From: Candidatus Aristotella avistercoris
GTDB taxonomy: Bacteria > Bacillota > Clostridia > Oscillospirales > Ruminococcaceae
Length of the DNA: 64,000 bases
Assembly: GCA_904397835.1 (NCBI GenBank)
Contig: CAJFOV010000007.1
Span: forward strand, 1 to 64,000
Direction: 5' to 3'
This document shows positions 8,658-16,904 of this stretch, piece by piece; positions within the stretch are counted from its first letter, which is position 1, and the number at the start of each line of letters is the position of its first letter. Under the pieces are notes generated by a model. It did no database searches. It saw only the letters and a program-made list of their open reading frames with translations, and was not told the origin of the DNA. A program made the position numbers and the translations under genes.

Positions 8658-8702
8658 GTTGTGGCACGTTTCTGAGGCGCTGGGCCAGGGGACGGCCTCA
8701 GG

Positions 8703-9593
8703 TTAGGCCAGGGTCACCATAAACTTTTCCAACAGATAGGCCGGCTGGTAGGAGAGCTTTGCCTTGCGCAGGCCCTCATCCCCCATATCCTCCTCCCGGT
8801 TGATGTAGACAAATCGGTCCTCCAACGTCTGAACAAACAGCTGGTTGACCATGGGATAGGCCCCGGGCACATGGTACAGGGCCTTCTCTGCATGGATGAC
8901 ATAGGTGTTTTCATTGAGGGGTTCCCCAATCGTGAGGGCCACAGGCTCCCCCTCCACTGTCAACAGGCCCCCCTGCAGATGCAACACTTCGAAGGAGTCC
9001 AGCATCATCTGCACGGCCCCCAGTTCCTCGTTTAAATCCTGGGTGGTCAGTTCCCGGCGGGAATCGGCCCAGGCGCGCAGCAGATGCAGGCACTGGGACA
9101 GGTTTTCCCGGGAAATGGGTTCCAATTGGTGGCTTGGGTACAGCTGCCGGAAACGGTTGACATGGTTGCGTTTGGCGTGGAGCTTTTTGCCCGACAGGGT
9201 CTTGAGCTTTTGGGCCTCATAGATGTAGTCGGCAATATCTCGCACCGGCTGGATGTGAAACAGCCCCGGAAAGCCGGCGGACAGTTCCGGACACTGCTGG
9301 GGCAGAACACCGTGCATCTGAAAGGGGATCCCCCGGTCCTTGGCATCCTGCAGCAGGGCTGCCACCGGCTCCTGGAGAGGCCCCTCCCCCACAGGCATCA
9401 GGTAGGAGGTCCGGCCCCGGTGGGTGGTCTTGGCCAGATAGAAGCCCGCCACCTGGGCCACCTGGATGTGGTAGCTGTTCCTCCAACAGTAGTGGTTGGC
9501 AAAGGAAAATTCGCTCCCCTGGTAGTTGGCGCGGCGCAGCAGGGGGCAGATCCAATCCGCATCCTGCAGCGTAATGGGCGTAAAGAAAATCAT
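8703..9593 (-). CDS. DUF2156 protein (phosphatidylglycerol lysyltransferase C-domain-like)
   Basis: The 296-residue protein resembles DUF2156, the double-GNAT fold that forms the cytosolic half of MprF-type aminoacyl-phosphatidylglycerol synthases. No membrane segments are present, so it is the stand-alone form, whose acceptor is usually unknown. Family-like segments include the basic KKLHAKRNHVNRF and the closing acidic YINREEDMGDEGLRKAK. The ATG at 9593 overlaps the tmk stop as ATGA, indicating translational coupling. An in-frame ATG at 9629 lies inside tmk and is less likely. Confidence 0.82.
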   Translation of the reverse strand: MIFFTPITLQDADWICPLLRRANYQGSEFSFANHYCWRNSYHIQVAQVAGFYLAKTTHRGRTSYLMPVGEGPLQEPVAALLQDAKDRGIPFQMHGVLPQQCPELSAGFPGLFHIQPVRDIADYIYEAQKLKTLSGKKLHAKRNHVNRFRQLYPSHQLEPISRENLSQCLHLLRAWADSRRELTTQDLNEELGAVQMMLDSFEVLHLQGGLLTVEGEPVALTIGEPLNENTYVIHAEKALYHVPGAYPMVNQLFVQTLEDRFVYINREEDMGDEGLRKAKLSYQPAYLLEKFMVTLA

Positions 9594-10267
9594 AGACGCT
9601 CCGGTATCAAATGACTGAGATTTACGCACTCCTTCACCTGTTGAAAGATGGTCTCAATGGGATAGGGCTCCAGCCCGTCGCAGCAGGAGATCACCTGCCA
9701 ACCCAATTTTTCGGCCGCATAGAGCCCCGAGGTCCGGCAGGCCATGAGATAGGCAAAGTCGGCCTCGTGCAGGTCCCGTTTGCTCTCATCCCCCTGGTAG
9801 CGGTGGCTCAACAGCCTGCGGGAGGTCTCCGGCTGCATATCCAGAAAGATCACCAGATCCGGCTTTGGCAGCCCCAGGCGCACATGCTCATAGTCCATGC
9901 TCCAGCGGATGAATTCATCCCACTGGTCCTTTGGAAGCTTTACCATCTGGTGGGTCAGGTTGGAGGTGCTGTACCGGGCCATGAGCAGGGTCTTGCCGGC
10001 GTGGTAGTCCTTGCTCCAGTCCTGCTGGTAGCTCACAAAACGGTCACAGGCATAGAAGCTGGAGGAGGCGTAGGCATTGATATCCGACGGATGCTCCCCC
10101 AGTGCGCCGGAGAGATACAGATCCACCAGCGTGCAGGAGGGGTGGCCATAGTTGGGGAAGGTCAAACTCCGGTAGGGCAGGCCGTGGGCTGCAAAGCAGG
10201 CGCACAGCTTTTCATACTGGGTGCTCTTCCCGCTGCCATCAATTCCGTCCAGTACTATTATGGCCAT
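9590..10267 (-). CDS. tmk: Thymidylate kinase
   Basis: Phosphorylates dTMP to dTDP. The 225-residue protein opens with MAIIVLDGIDGSGKST, the P-loop (residues 8-16), followed by FPNYGHPSC and the CDRFVSYQQDW region matching the DRY motif and lid of TMP kinases. The start at 10267 follows AAGGAG by about nine bases and lies inside the last codons of thyX (29-base overlap). The frame continues upstream for 54 codons, but only as a thyX shadow. The position right after thyX couples dTMP synthesis and phosphorylation. Confidence 0.9.
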   Translation of the reverse strand: MAIIVLDGIDGSGKSTQYEKLCACFAAHGLPYRSLTFPNYGHPSCTLVDLYLSGALGEHPSDINAYASSSFYACDRFVSYQQDWSKDYHAGKTLLMARYSTSNLTHQMVKLPKDQWDEFIRWSMDYEHVRLGLPKPDLVIFLDMQPETSRRLLSHRYQGDESKRDLHEADFAYLMACRTSGLYAAEKLGWQVISCCDGLEPYPIETIFQQVKECVNLSHLIPERL

Positions 10268-11045
10268 TTTTCCACGTCTCCTTCTGCTGCCGGCAAAATT
10301 CTCTGACCTGCTCCGCCCTGCCGCAGGACATCTTCCCCTCTGGGCAGGGGCCGTAGGCGCAGCTGGGGCCCGCTTTGGCAAAGACATTGGGCGCCACCTG
10401 GTAGACAAGCTCCAGCATCTTCCAGGCAAGATCCCGGATCTCCCACTGGGCCCGGTTGCAGCAGCGGTGGCGGAAGAAGTTCAGCAGGCTTCTGGCGTTC
10501 ATGGTCACAATCATCTTGGTCTCACAGGCATTGGGCAGCACAAAGCGGGCATCCTCAATGGCCATCTTCTGGGCGGCCTTTTTGGCCGCGCCCTCCTCCA
10601 TCCCCTGCTGGATCAGAGTCTGGGTGTGCTTTTCCTGCAGCAGGTCCGCCAATTTCTGATAGGATGCAGCGGCCTGGGCCATGGCCTCCTGGTACAGCTC
10701 CTGGGCCTGAGGAATGGCTTGGATCTCCGGCGGGGTGACAAACTCAAACCCCTTTTCCGAGACATACCGCTGGCTCTTGACGCTGTAGGAGGCAATGCGG
10801 TGCCGGGTGATCTGGGCCAAAAGGGAGCGGGACACCCCCTCTATGGCAAAGGTGAAGGTGACGTGCTCAATGGGGCTCTCATGGCCCATATTGGCCAGCA
10901 TCTGGACAAAATCGCCGTTGTCCTTCTGGTCGATCTTTTCCATGAGCCGGTCCATGCTGGCGGAGGAGTAGCAGAGCTTTGCCGCCGCAGCGATGACCCG
11001 CTCCGGGTCCGGGGTGTGGGAGAGCAGTGTGACATTTGCAGCCAT
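10239..11045 (-). CDS. thyX: Flavin-dependent thymidylate synthase ThyX
   Basis: Makes dTMP from dUMP using methylene-tetrahydrofolate, FAD and NADPH. The 268-residue protein carries the ThyX signature RHRxxSxxxxSxR at residues 81-93 (RHRIASYSVKSQR), plus ESPIEHVTFTF and the substrate-binding RSLLNFFRHRCC segment. The C-terminal CAYGPCPEGKMSCGR stretch is Cys-rich, as in many clostridial ThyX proteins. GAGG lies eight bases before the ATG. It is first in the thyX-tmk-DUF2156 run. No thyA is seen in the window. Confidence 0.94.
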   Translation of the reverse strand: MAANVTLLSHTPDPERVIAAAAKLCYSSASMDRLMEKIDQKDNGDFVQMLANMGHESPIEHVTFTFAIEGVSRSLLAQITRHRIASYSVKSQRYVSEKGFEFVTPPEIQAIPQAQELYQEAMAQAAASYQKLADLLQEKHTQTLIQQGMEEGAAKKAAQKMAIEDARFVLPNACETKMIVTMNARSLLNFFRHRCCNRAQWEIRDLAWKMLELVYQVAPNVFAKAGPSCAYGPCPEGKMSCGRAEQVREFCRQQKETWKNGHNSTGRN

Positions 11046-11125
11046 GGTAGTAACCTCATTTCTATTGCAGATGGCCCCGGAGCCATCCCAGGGCGTGGCA
11101 TTGATTGTTCAAAGGTGTGAGCCAG

Positions 11126-13507
11126 CTAGCCCAGCACCTGCAGCTTTGCAAAGTTGGACATGATCCGTTTGGTGCCCACCCGGTCAAAGGCGATCTCCAC
11201 CATCTGGTCGTTGGCCATGGGGGTCACGGATAGGACCGTACCCTCCCCAAAGACCTTGTGGCGCACCCGGCAGCCCACCGTCAGGTTCACCTTGGGCTCC
11301 AGCTTGGTGGCGTTGGACACCCCGATGGTCTTGGCCGAGGAGAGCACCTGGGCCGCATGGGCGTCGGGCCGGGGCCGGGCGGCATTTTGCATGCTGTGGG
11401 GGGAGCGCTTGGGGTAGATATCGCAGAGCTTTTCTGGGATCTCCTGCAAGAAGCGGCTGGGGTGGTTGCGCATGGTCCGGCCAAAGAGCATCCGCTCATA
11501 GGAGCGGGTCAGGTAGAGCTGCTTTTTGGCCCTGGTGACGGCCACATAGCAGAGCCGGCGCTCCTCCTGCAGCTGCCCAGGATCCGTTATGGCCTGGATG
11601 CCCGGGAAGATGCCCTCCTCACAGCCCACCAGGAAGACGTAGGGGAACTCCAGCCCCTTGGCGGAGTGGATGGTCATGAGCACCACATAGTCCTCGCTGT
11701 CGTTGAGGGAGTCCAGCTCGGTATAGAGGGCGATCTCCTCCAGATAGCCGGAGAGGGTGGCGTCCTCGTTCTCCTGCTCATAGTGGACCATGCTGGTTTT
11801 GAGTTCCTCAATGTTCTCCATGCGGCTCTGTCCCTCGACCCCCTGGAGCTCCAGGTACTTGGTGTACCCCGTCAGCTCCAGCAGCCGGTCCAGCAGTTCA
11901 TCCATGGGCAGCACGTCCACATCGTCCATGAGGTCCTGCATCATCTCGGCAAAGGAGACCAGTGCGTTTGCCTTGCGCCCCAGGCGGGGGTAGCTGTCCG
12001 CCGTGCGGAACACCTCAAAGAGGGGGATATCCAGCATGTCGGAGATCTCCTGGGCGGTGGCCACAGTGGCATCGCCGATGCCACGCTTGGGCTCATTGAT
12101 GATCCGCAGCAGACGCAGGGTGTCCGACGGGTTGTTGAGGACATGCAGGTAGGAGATCACATCCTTGATCTCCTTGCGGTCAAAGAACTTGTGGCCCCCC
12201 ACAATTCGGTAGGGGATGCCGGAGCGGATCATAGCGCTCTCCAAAGCCCGGGACTGGGCGTTCAGCCGGTAGAGCACTGCATGGTCGCTGTATTTAGCGC
12301 CATGGGAGACATTTTCGTTGATCTGATCGGCAACAAACTTGGCCTCCCGCTCATCCCCGTGGCAGGTGACCACCACAATGGGGTCCCCCGCACCGTTTTG
12401 GGTCCACAGGGTTTTGCCCTTGCGCTGGGTGTTGTTCTGGATGATGTTGTTGGCCGCATCCAGAATGGTCTGGGTGGAGCGGTAGTTCTGTTCCAGCCGG
12501 ATGACCCGGGTGTTGGAGAACTGGTCCTCAAAACTCAGGATATTCTCGATGGTTGCCCCGCGGAAGCGGTAGATGCTCTGGTCATCGTCCCCCACCACGC
12601 AGATGTTGTGGTGGGCCTCAGCCAGCAGGCTCACCAGTTCATACTGGGCGCAGTTGGTGTCCTGGTATTCGTCCACCATGATGTAGCGGAAGCGCCTTTG
12701 ATAGTAATCCAGCACATCCGGCTGCTCCCGCAGCAGGCGCACCGTCTGCACAATCAGGTCATCAAAATCCATGGCGTTGTTGGCCTTCAGGCGCTTTTGA
12801 TACTCCTCATAGATTTTGGCGATCTGCCCCATGCGGTAGTCGCTGGCATACCGCTCCAGCAGCGCCTTGGGATCCCAGAGCTTGTCCTTGGCAGAGCTGA
12901 TCTGGCCCAACACGCTCTTGGGCGGAAAGGTCTTTTCATCCACCCGCAGCTTCTTCATGGCGTCCTTGACCACATGCAGGGTGTCCTGGGCATCGTAGAT
13001 GGCAAAGCCCTTGTCATAGCCCAGCCGGTCCGCATACCGGCGCAGAATGCGCACGCAGCAGGAGTGGAAGGTCCAGGCCCCCACCTCCCTGGCCTGCTCC
13101 CCCAGGGCCACCGCCAGGCGGTCCTTGAGCTCATTGGCGGCCTTGTTGGTGAAGGTAATGGCCAAAATATTCCAGGGCTTGACCGGCCGATCCGCCAACA
13201 GTTCCTGCAGCCGCTGGGGATCCTCCTGCCGGTCCTGCAGGCAGTCCTCCAAAAACTGCAGGTCCTGCGCGCAGACAAAATCGGGCACCTGCTCGCTCAA
13301 ATAGGCGTTGCCATAGGCGATCATGTAGAGGATGCGGTTAATCAGCACCGTGGTCTTGCCGCTGCCTGCCCCGGCCAGAATCAGCATGGGGCCGTCGGTG
13401 TGGACCACGGCATCCAGCTGCTCCGGGTTCATCCGTTGAAATTGTTTTTCGATCAGTTGTTTGCGCAATGAGAGGTAACGTTCCTGCAATGCCTTGTCCA
13501 AATTCAT
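11126..13507 (-). CDS. pcrA: UvrD/PcrA-type 3'-5' DNA helicase
   Basis: Superfamily 1A helicase acting in repair, plasmid replication and removal of RecA. The 793 residues include Walker A GAGSGKT (46-52), the helicase motifs ITFTNKAA, MVDEYQDTN, GDDDQSIYRFRGA, RLEQNYRST, LMTIHSAKGLEF and VTRAKK, and a C-terminal Tudor-like tail VGCRVRHKVFGEGTVLSV. Start choice is uncertain. GGAGG touches the ATG at 13507 directly, while the TTG at 13501 (codon 3) has ideal six-base spacing. A terminator-like hairpin lies in the leader at 13526-13551. Confidence 0.94.
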   Translation of the reverse strand: MNLDKALQERYLSLRKQLIEKQFQRMNPEQLDAVVHTDGPMLILAGAGSGKTTVLINRILYMIAYGNAYLSEQVPDFVCAQDLQFLEDCLQDRQEDPQRLQELLADRPVKPWNILAITFTNKAANELKDRLAVALGEQAREVGAWTFHSCCVRILRRYADRLGYDKGFAIYDAQDTLHVVKDAMKKLRVDEKTFPPKSVLGQISSAKDKLWDPKALLERYASDYRMGQIAKIYEEYQKRLKANNAMDFDDLIVQTVRLLREQPDVLDYYQRRFRYIMVDEYQDTNCAQYELVSLLAEAHHNICVVGDDDQSIYRFRGATIENILSFEDQFSNTRVIRLEQNYRSTQTILDAANNIIQNNTQRKGKTLWTQNGAGDPIVVVTCHGDEREAKFVADQINENVSHGAKYSDHAVLYRLNAQSRALESAMIRSGIPYRIVGGHKFFDRKEIKDVISYLHVLNNPSDTLRLLRIINEPKRGIGDATVATAQEISDMLDIPLFEVFRTADSYPRLGRKANALVSFAEMMQDLMDDVDVLPMDELLDRLLELTGYTKYLELQGVEGQSRMENIEELKTSMVHYEQENEDATLSGYLEEIALYTELDSLNDSEDYVVLMTIHSAKGLEFPYVFLVGCEEGIFPGIQAITDPGQLQEERRLCYVAVTRAKKQLYLTRSYERMLFGRTMRNHPSRFLQEIPEKLCDIYPKRSPHSMQNAARPRPDAHAAQVLSSAKTIGVSNATKLEPKVNLTVGCRVRHKVFGEGTVLSVTPMANDQMVEIAFDRVGTKRIMSNFAKLQVLG

Positions 13508-13525
13508 CCTCCGCTTTCTAAACGG

Positions 13526-13551
13526 TAAAAAAGAAAAGGGGCACGCCCTTT
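13526..13551 (-). terminator. Terminator-like hairpin in the pcrA leader
   Basis: A seven-bp stem (AAAAGGG with CCCTTTT, five-base loop) is followed on the minus strand by a T-rich run CTTTTTT. It lies between the pcrA promoter and start codon, so it could attenuate transcription. Confidence 0.4.
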
Positions 13552-13583
13552 TTTATTTGACACGTTTCTGCTTTTACAAGTTT

Positions 13584-13612
13584 AGTATAACACATTTTTC
13601 TTGGTTCGTAAA
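13584..13612 (-). promoter_or_regulatory. pcrA promoter
   Basis: On the minus strand TTTACG, 17 bases, TATACT, with an extended -10 (TGT before TATACT). Confidence 0.55.
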
Positions 13613-13795
13613 AGACCCCTTTGTCCCTTTTTCTTGTTTACTGCGTATTTTAAAGCGGCCAGATTCGTTCTGAATCCGTGGTACATGTTCCTTCAGATTC
13701 TCTATAGAACTGGGAAAATATCAGCCACAGAGCGGGGTCATTGTTCGCTGAGGTGGCTCCATAGGGGCCAGGGCAATCATCCAACGACAAATAGA

Positions 13796-13828
13796 GGGGG
13801 CAGGGAGCCACCCCGGTTCCCCGCCCCC
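13796..13828 (-). terminator. Terminator of the ferritin-like gene
   Basis: A GC-rich imperfect stem (13796-13809 with 13815-13828) is followed on the minus strand by TCTATTTG. The T-run is modest. Confidence 0.5.
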
Positions 13829-13843
13829 ATGAAAAGGTGATTG

Positions 13844-14356
13844 TTACAGATCCTCCATGGCCGCCTGCAGCAGCTGCATATGGTGCTCCTCATCCAGCAG
13901 AATCCGGCGCAGCACGGCAGCAATGTTTTCATCCTCAATCTGCTGCAGACGTTTCTGATAGTTGCAGATGGCCGTCTGCTTGCCGGCAATGTCCTCCATG
14001 AGCTGCTTCTTCAGGGTCTTGGAGGAATCCACATAGGAGGCCCGCCAGTAGTGCTCCCTGCAGTTGAGGTCGATGACCCGGTACCGGGGGCTGACCCCCA
14101 GGAGATAGATCATCTCCCCCAGCATGTGCAGATGGCGCATGTCGTCCTGGGCAATCTGCAGGAACAGTTGGGCAACATCTGGGTTTCGCTCCTGGTTGTA
14201 GTAGGACTGGTAGCTGTACTGACAGACGCCCGTCAACTCCGAGGTGGCGGAGGCATAGTCCTGCAGCAGAAGCATGCCATACCGCTGGTTTGGCCCATCC
14301 ACCTGCACCCTGGGATAGGGAATATCCAGATGAAAATTCTGATCACAGTTTCTCAT
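13844..14356 (-). CDS. Ferritin-like (manganese catalase / coat-protein-like) protein
   Basis: A 170-residue all-helical protein with a ferritin-type layout. Helix 1 has SELTGVCQYSYQ, helix 2 IAQDDMRHLHMLGE, and the last helix LDEEHHMQLL, giving acidic residues and His at the spacing of a di-metal site. One expected Glu-x-x-His is replaced by Asp-Asp-Met-Arg-His, so metal binding is likely but not certain. Such proteins in spore-formers are rubrerythrin-, Mn-catalase- or coat-associated; which applies here cannot be told. GAGGGG lies nine bases before the ATG. It is a single-gene unit. Confidence 0.75.
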   Translation of the reverse strand: MRNCDQNFHLDIPYPRVQVDGPNQRYGMLLLQDYASATSELTGVCQYSYQSYYNQERNPDVAQLFLQIAQDDMRHLHMLGEMIYLLGVSPRYRVIDLNCREHYWRASYVDSSKTLKKQLMEDIAGKQTAICNYQKRLQQIEDENIAAVLRRILLDEEHHMQLLQAAMEDL

Positions 14357-14460
14357 AGCACAAAACCCCTCTACTCCGGTGTATTTTGCACCATCCTATG
14401 AAAAACCGGCAAAAAGGGTTCCCCTTCCCCGCCACATCTGCCCCAAAGGAAAAGAATTGC

Positions 14461-14496
14461 AAAAAACAGGGGCCCCGATGATATCGGGGCCCCTGT
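14461..14496 (-). terminator. Terminator of the MazF-like gene
   Basis: A perfect 14-bp stem (14466-14479 with 14483-14496) is followed on the minus strand by six T residues. Confidence 0.88.
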
Positions 14497-14513
14497 TCCA
14501 GGGATGGGAGCTC

Positions 14514-14882
14514 TTATGTAGTTGGCAAAGTTGTCTGATTTGCTCCCAGGCCAAAGCTGATGCTCAAAGCGCTGTTGACCCGCTCCATGGATTGGGGATC
14601 CAGGGATCCCATCTTCTCCTTGAGCCGGCGCTTGTCAATGGTGCGTACCTGCTCCAACAGGACGATGGAATCCTTTGTGAGCCCACACTTGTTCCCGTGC
14701 AGGGGGATGTGGGTGGGGAGCTTGGCCTTCTCCTTCTGGCTGGTGATGGCCGCCGCGATGACCGTGGGGCTAAAGCGGTTCCCCACATCGTTCTGCACAA
14801 TCAGCACCGGACGGATGCCGCCCTGCTCGGAACCGACCACCGGGCTCAAATCCGCATAATAGATGTCTCCTCGTCTGACCAA
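14514..14882 (-). CDS. MazF/PemK-type endoribonuclease toxin
   Basis: A sequence-specific mRNA interferase by family. The 122-residue protein has the hallmark start [20 protein letters not shown], then [20 protein letters not shown] and the VRTIDKRRL segment with the conserved catalytic-region residues. The start is TTG at 14882, nine bases after AAAGGAG; the frame remains open 37 codons upstream, but that part has no match to the family. No MazE-like ORF lies in the 237 bases upstream, and both sides carry terminators, so it stands alone. Confidence 0.88.
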   Translation of the reverse strand: MVRRGDIYYADLSPVVGSEQGGIRPVLIVQNDVGNRFSPTVIAAAITSQKEKAKLPTHIPLHGNKCGLTKDSIVLLEQVRTIDKRRLKEKMGSLDPQSMERVNSALSISFGLGANQTTLPTT

Positions 14883-15069
14883 AGGGAATTTCTCCTTTCT
14901 CTGTGCGAATGGAACAATCCTATTGTGGTCAATCCCCCATGAAATAAACGTCGAAAGGGGGCAGGGGGCATCTTTTTTCAGCAAGTTTGCCAAACATAAT
15001 TCCCGTTTTTATAGAATATTCTGATAGGTGGTCCTCCAACAGCCCATGGCGGGGGAAGCCGATCCAGCA

Positions 15070-15105
15070 AAAATTCCCGGTATCCCCTGTGGAAATACCG
15101 GGAAT
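15070..15105 (-). terminator. Terminator of the C_GCAxxG_C_C gene
   Basis: An 11-bp perfect stem (15073-15083 with 15095-15105) is followed on the minus strand by TTTTTGC. It isolates the MazF-like gene from upstream transcription. Confidence 0.8.
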
Positions 15106-15119
15106 GACGACTCTTTGGA

Positions 15120-15566
15120 TTATTCGTTGGGACCGTCGTAGGGCTCAAACTCCCCAGGGAAGAGGAATGCCTCCACGATTTTGGCACAGTCGATAACACA
15201 GCCCCGGCAGCTGCGCAGCCGGTCGGTCTTGCCATCCGTCCCCCGCAGCACTTTGCACAGGGTGGTGGTGTTCCACTTGGCAAACTCCTCGGCCATGGAG
15301 CGGCCCAGGGCAAAGGTGGACAGCTTGGTGCCAGGTTTTTGCAGGTTTGCATCGCTGTTTTTCAATCCCGCCAAAAAGACCATGGCGCACACGCTGCCGC
15401 AGGTCTCCTGCATGCCGGCAACGCCCAGGCCAAAACCTTCTGAGGCCCGGAAGGCCGTCACCTCGTCCATCCCCAACCGGTCGCAGTAGGTACACACCAC
15501 CGCCTGACAGCAGTTGTATCCATTTTGGTGCCGCTGTGCGGCCAAACTGACCCGACTCTTCTCCAT
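15120..15566 (-). CDS. C_GCAxxG_C_C family protein
   Basis: A member of the conserved Cys-rich family named for its motif (the DVU1555 type), common in anaerobes and proposed to be redox- or metal-linked; its reaction is unknown. The 148-residue protein shows the pattern NCCQAV, then GLGVAGMQETCGSVCAMVFLAGL, a later C-K-V-L-R-G, and a closing C-x2-C-x4-C cluster (SCRGCVIDCAK). ATG 15566 is nine bases after GAGGG; a GTG two codons upstream (15572) is the alternative. It is monocistronic. Confidence 0.85.
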   Translation of the reverse strand: MEKSRVSLAAQRHQNGYNCCQAVVCTYCDRLGMDEVTAFRASEGFGLGVAGMQETCGSVCAMVFLAGLKNSDANLQKPGTKLSTFALGRSMAEEFAKWNTTTLCKVLRGTDGKTDRLRSCRGCVIDCAKIVEAFLFPGEFEPYDGPNE

Positions 15567-15645
15567 CTTCACAGTCCCTCACTTTTCATTTTGTTAAAAG
15601 ATTATTGTAGTTCCTCACCTGCATTTTGTAAAGAGGGCGGGTACA

Positions 15646-16608
15646 TCAGCCCCTCTGGGGCCAGTGGAAGGTCCGGCTGGGGCGGTGGGGCGCCTGGATG
15701 CCCACCAGACACCAATGAAACCGCTCCGGCTCCTGAAAGTGGAAGGCGCTGCAGGCAACCCCCTGCTCCTCCAGTTCTCCCTCCTGGAGAAAAAGCTTGC
15801 CCCGGGCCCCACCGAGGACGGTCCCCTTCTCCCGCAGAATGGGGTTGTCCCCCTCCTCGCGCTCCCGAAACTGGGGGACGTGTCCCCTGGCAAGAGGTGG
15901 GCAGATCTGATAGTGGAGGCTGGCCCCGTGCTCCGGCCACAGGATCCCCGGCTCATTGGGATCCTGCGGGAGCCGCTCTCTGCGGCACTGGAGCGCCAGC
16001 TGATGAAGGGAGCCATCCACCGGATCCACCACATTGAAGCGGGCCCCCTCCCCCGGGGCGAGGGTAAAGTAGATCTCCATGGGCCAGAGCTTGTGCTCCT
16101 CCCCCAGGGTGAGATCCAGGGCCAGAGCCTCCCCTTGTGGGAATTCCTGCCCAGGGGGGCAGGAGAAGGTGCGGCGGCAAAACAGCCAGATGTGATCCTG
16201 TTCCAGCCCATAGGCCTGGAGCAGGGGCAGCAGATCCTCCTGGTCCTCCTCCAGGAGATCCGGCACCCACAGGCGGGAACAGCCGGACCCGGGCCGCCAG
16301 GATACGCCTCCGACAGCCAACTGCAGTCTCGGGTCCAACCGGAGGGGGTTTTGGGCCTCCAGCAGGTCACGCTCCACGGGGGAAAGCTCCGCCTCCCGCC
16401 CCCAGACGGACCGGTTGGCCTCATAAAACTGTGCAAAGGCCTCCCCGTCCATGGGAAAAACCAGGTCCAGGCCCAACATTTTCTTCTCCGGGTGGTAAAA
16501 CAGGGCCGGAATCTGGCAACTCTGTCCCAACCAGTCAAAGGGCCAGTGGAGCCATCGGGATTCAAAGGGCGCAGAGAAGGGCTCCATGGGCTTCCAAAGG
16601 GATAACAA
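15646..16608 (-). CDS. Hypothetical protein, about 320 residues
   Basis: No family recognised. The protein is soluble, acidic and rich in Trp, Pro and Leu, with no signal peptide or membrane segment. Codon and residue composition in this frame are natural, whereas the overlapping frame (15615-16565) is Arg/Gly-rich and rejected. The start is uncertain: TTG at 16608 lies seven bases after GAGGTG, and ATG at 16587 (MEPFSAPF) has no ribosome site. It is transcribed divergently from bioY. Confidence 0.6.
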   Translation of the reverse strand: MLSLWKPMEPFSAPFESRWLHWPFDWLGQSCQIPALFYHPEKKMLGLDLVFPMDGEAFAQFYEANRSVWGREAELSPVERDLLEAQNPLRLDPRLQLAVGGVSWRPGSGCSRLWVPDLLEEDQEDLLPLLQAYGLEQDHIWLFCRRTFSCPPGQEFPQGEALALDLTLGEEHKLWPMEIYFTLAPGEGARFNVVDPVDGSLHQLALQCRRERLPQDPNEPGILWPEHGASLHYQICPPLARGHVPQFREREEGDNPILREKGTVLGGARGKLFLQEGELEEQGVACSAFHFQEPERFHWCLVGIQAPHRPSRTFHWPQRG

Positions 16609-16740
16609 CGTGCATCACCTCACAGGATTCTGCGGATAAAACCGCCGCTTTTCTTTCATCATACCACACGGCAACGGCAAAATCCATAAACTTGCCACGC
16701 CACGGCTGTTTTCAGCAGGGGACACAGCAAAGCCTTCAGA

Positions 16741-16772
16741 TTGTAAACTAGATTAAAAATTTTAGTTGACAA
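16741..16772. promoter_or_regulatory. BirA operator (biotin repressor box)
   Basis: TTGTAAAC (16741-16748), 16 bases, GTTGACAA (16765-16772). The arms are inverted repeats with one mismatch and match the known BirA box (TTGTAAACC ... GGTTTACAA). The right arm contains the -35 box of the bioY promoter, so bound BirA-biotinyl-AMP would block it. Confidence 0.82.
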
Positions 16773-16794
16773 TTGAATTTGATTCCGGTATTAT
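16766..16794 (+). promoter_or_regulatory. bioY promoter
   Basis: TTGACA (16766-16771), 17 bases, TATTAT (16789-16794), close to the sigma-A consensus. Transcription should start near 16801, about 105 bases before the bioY ATG. Confidence 0.82.
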
Positions 16795-16904
16795 ATGACC
16801 CAGGATATCGCTCCACATTGCTGCGCAGGTTGGGAGCTCCTACTTTTGCACACATCGTACCACCACAACACCCTCTAAATTTTACACCCAAAAGGAGAAT
16901 TGCC

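Larger units (their letters stand above)
13508..13843. other. Gap between pcrA and the ferritin-like gene
   Basis: A 336-base gap. It holds the pcrA promoter, a leader hairpin, and the terminator of the upstream gene at 13796-13828. Nothing else is recognised in it. Confidence 0.5.

Noticed and set aside
14994..15060. AGAATATTCT palindrome upstream of the MazF-like gene as an autoregulatory site
   Set aside because: A 10-base AT palindrome is too common by chance, and no promoter of good quality lies next to it.
15615..16565. Overlapping 316-codon frame on the minus strand
   Set aside because: Its product is Arg/Gly/Ser/Trp-rich and unnatural, while the neighbouring frame at 15646-16608 has normal composition.
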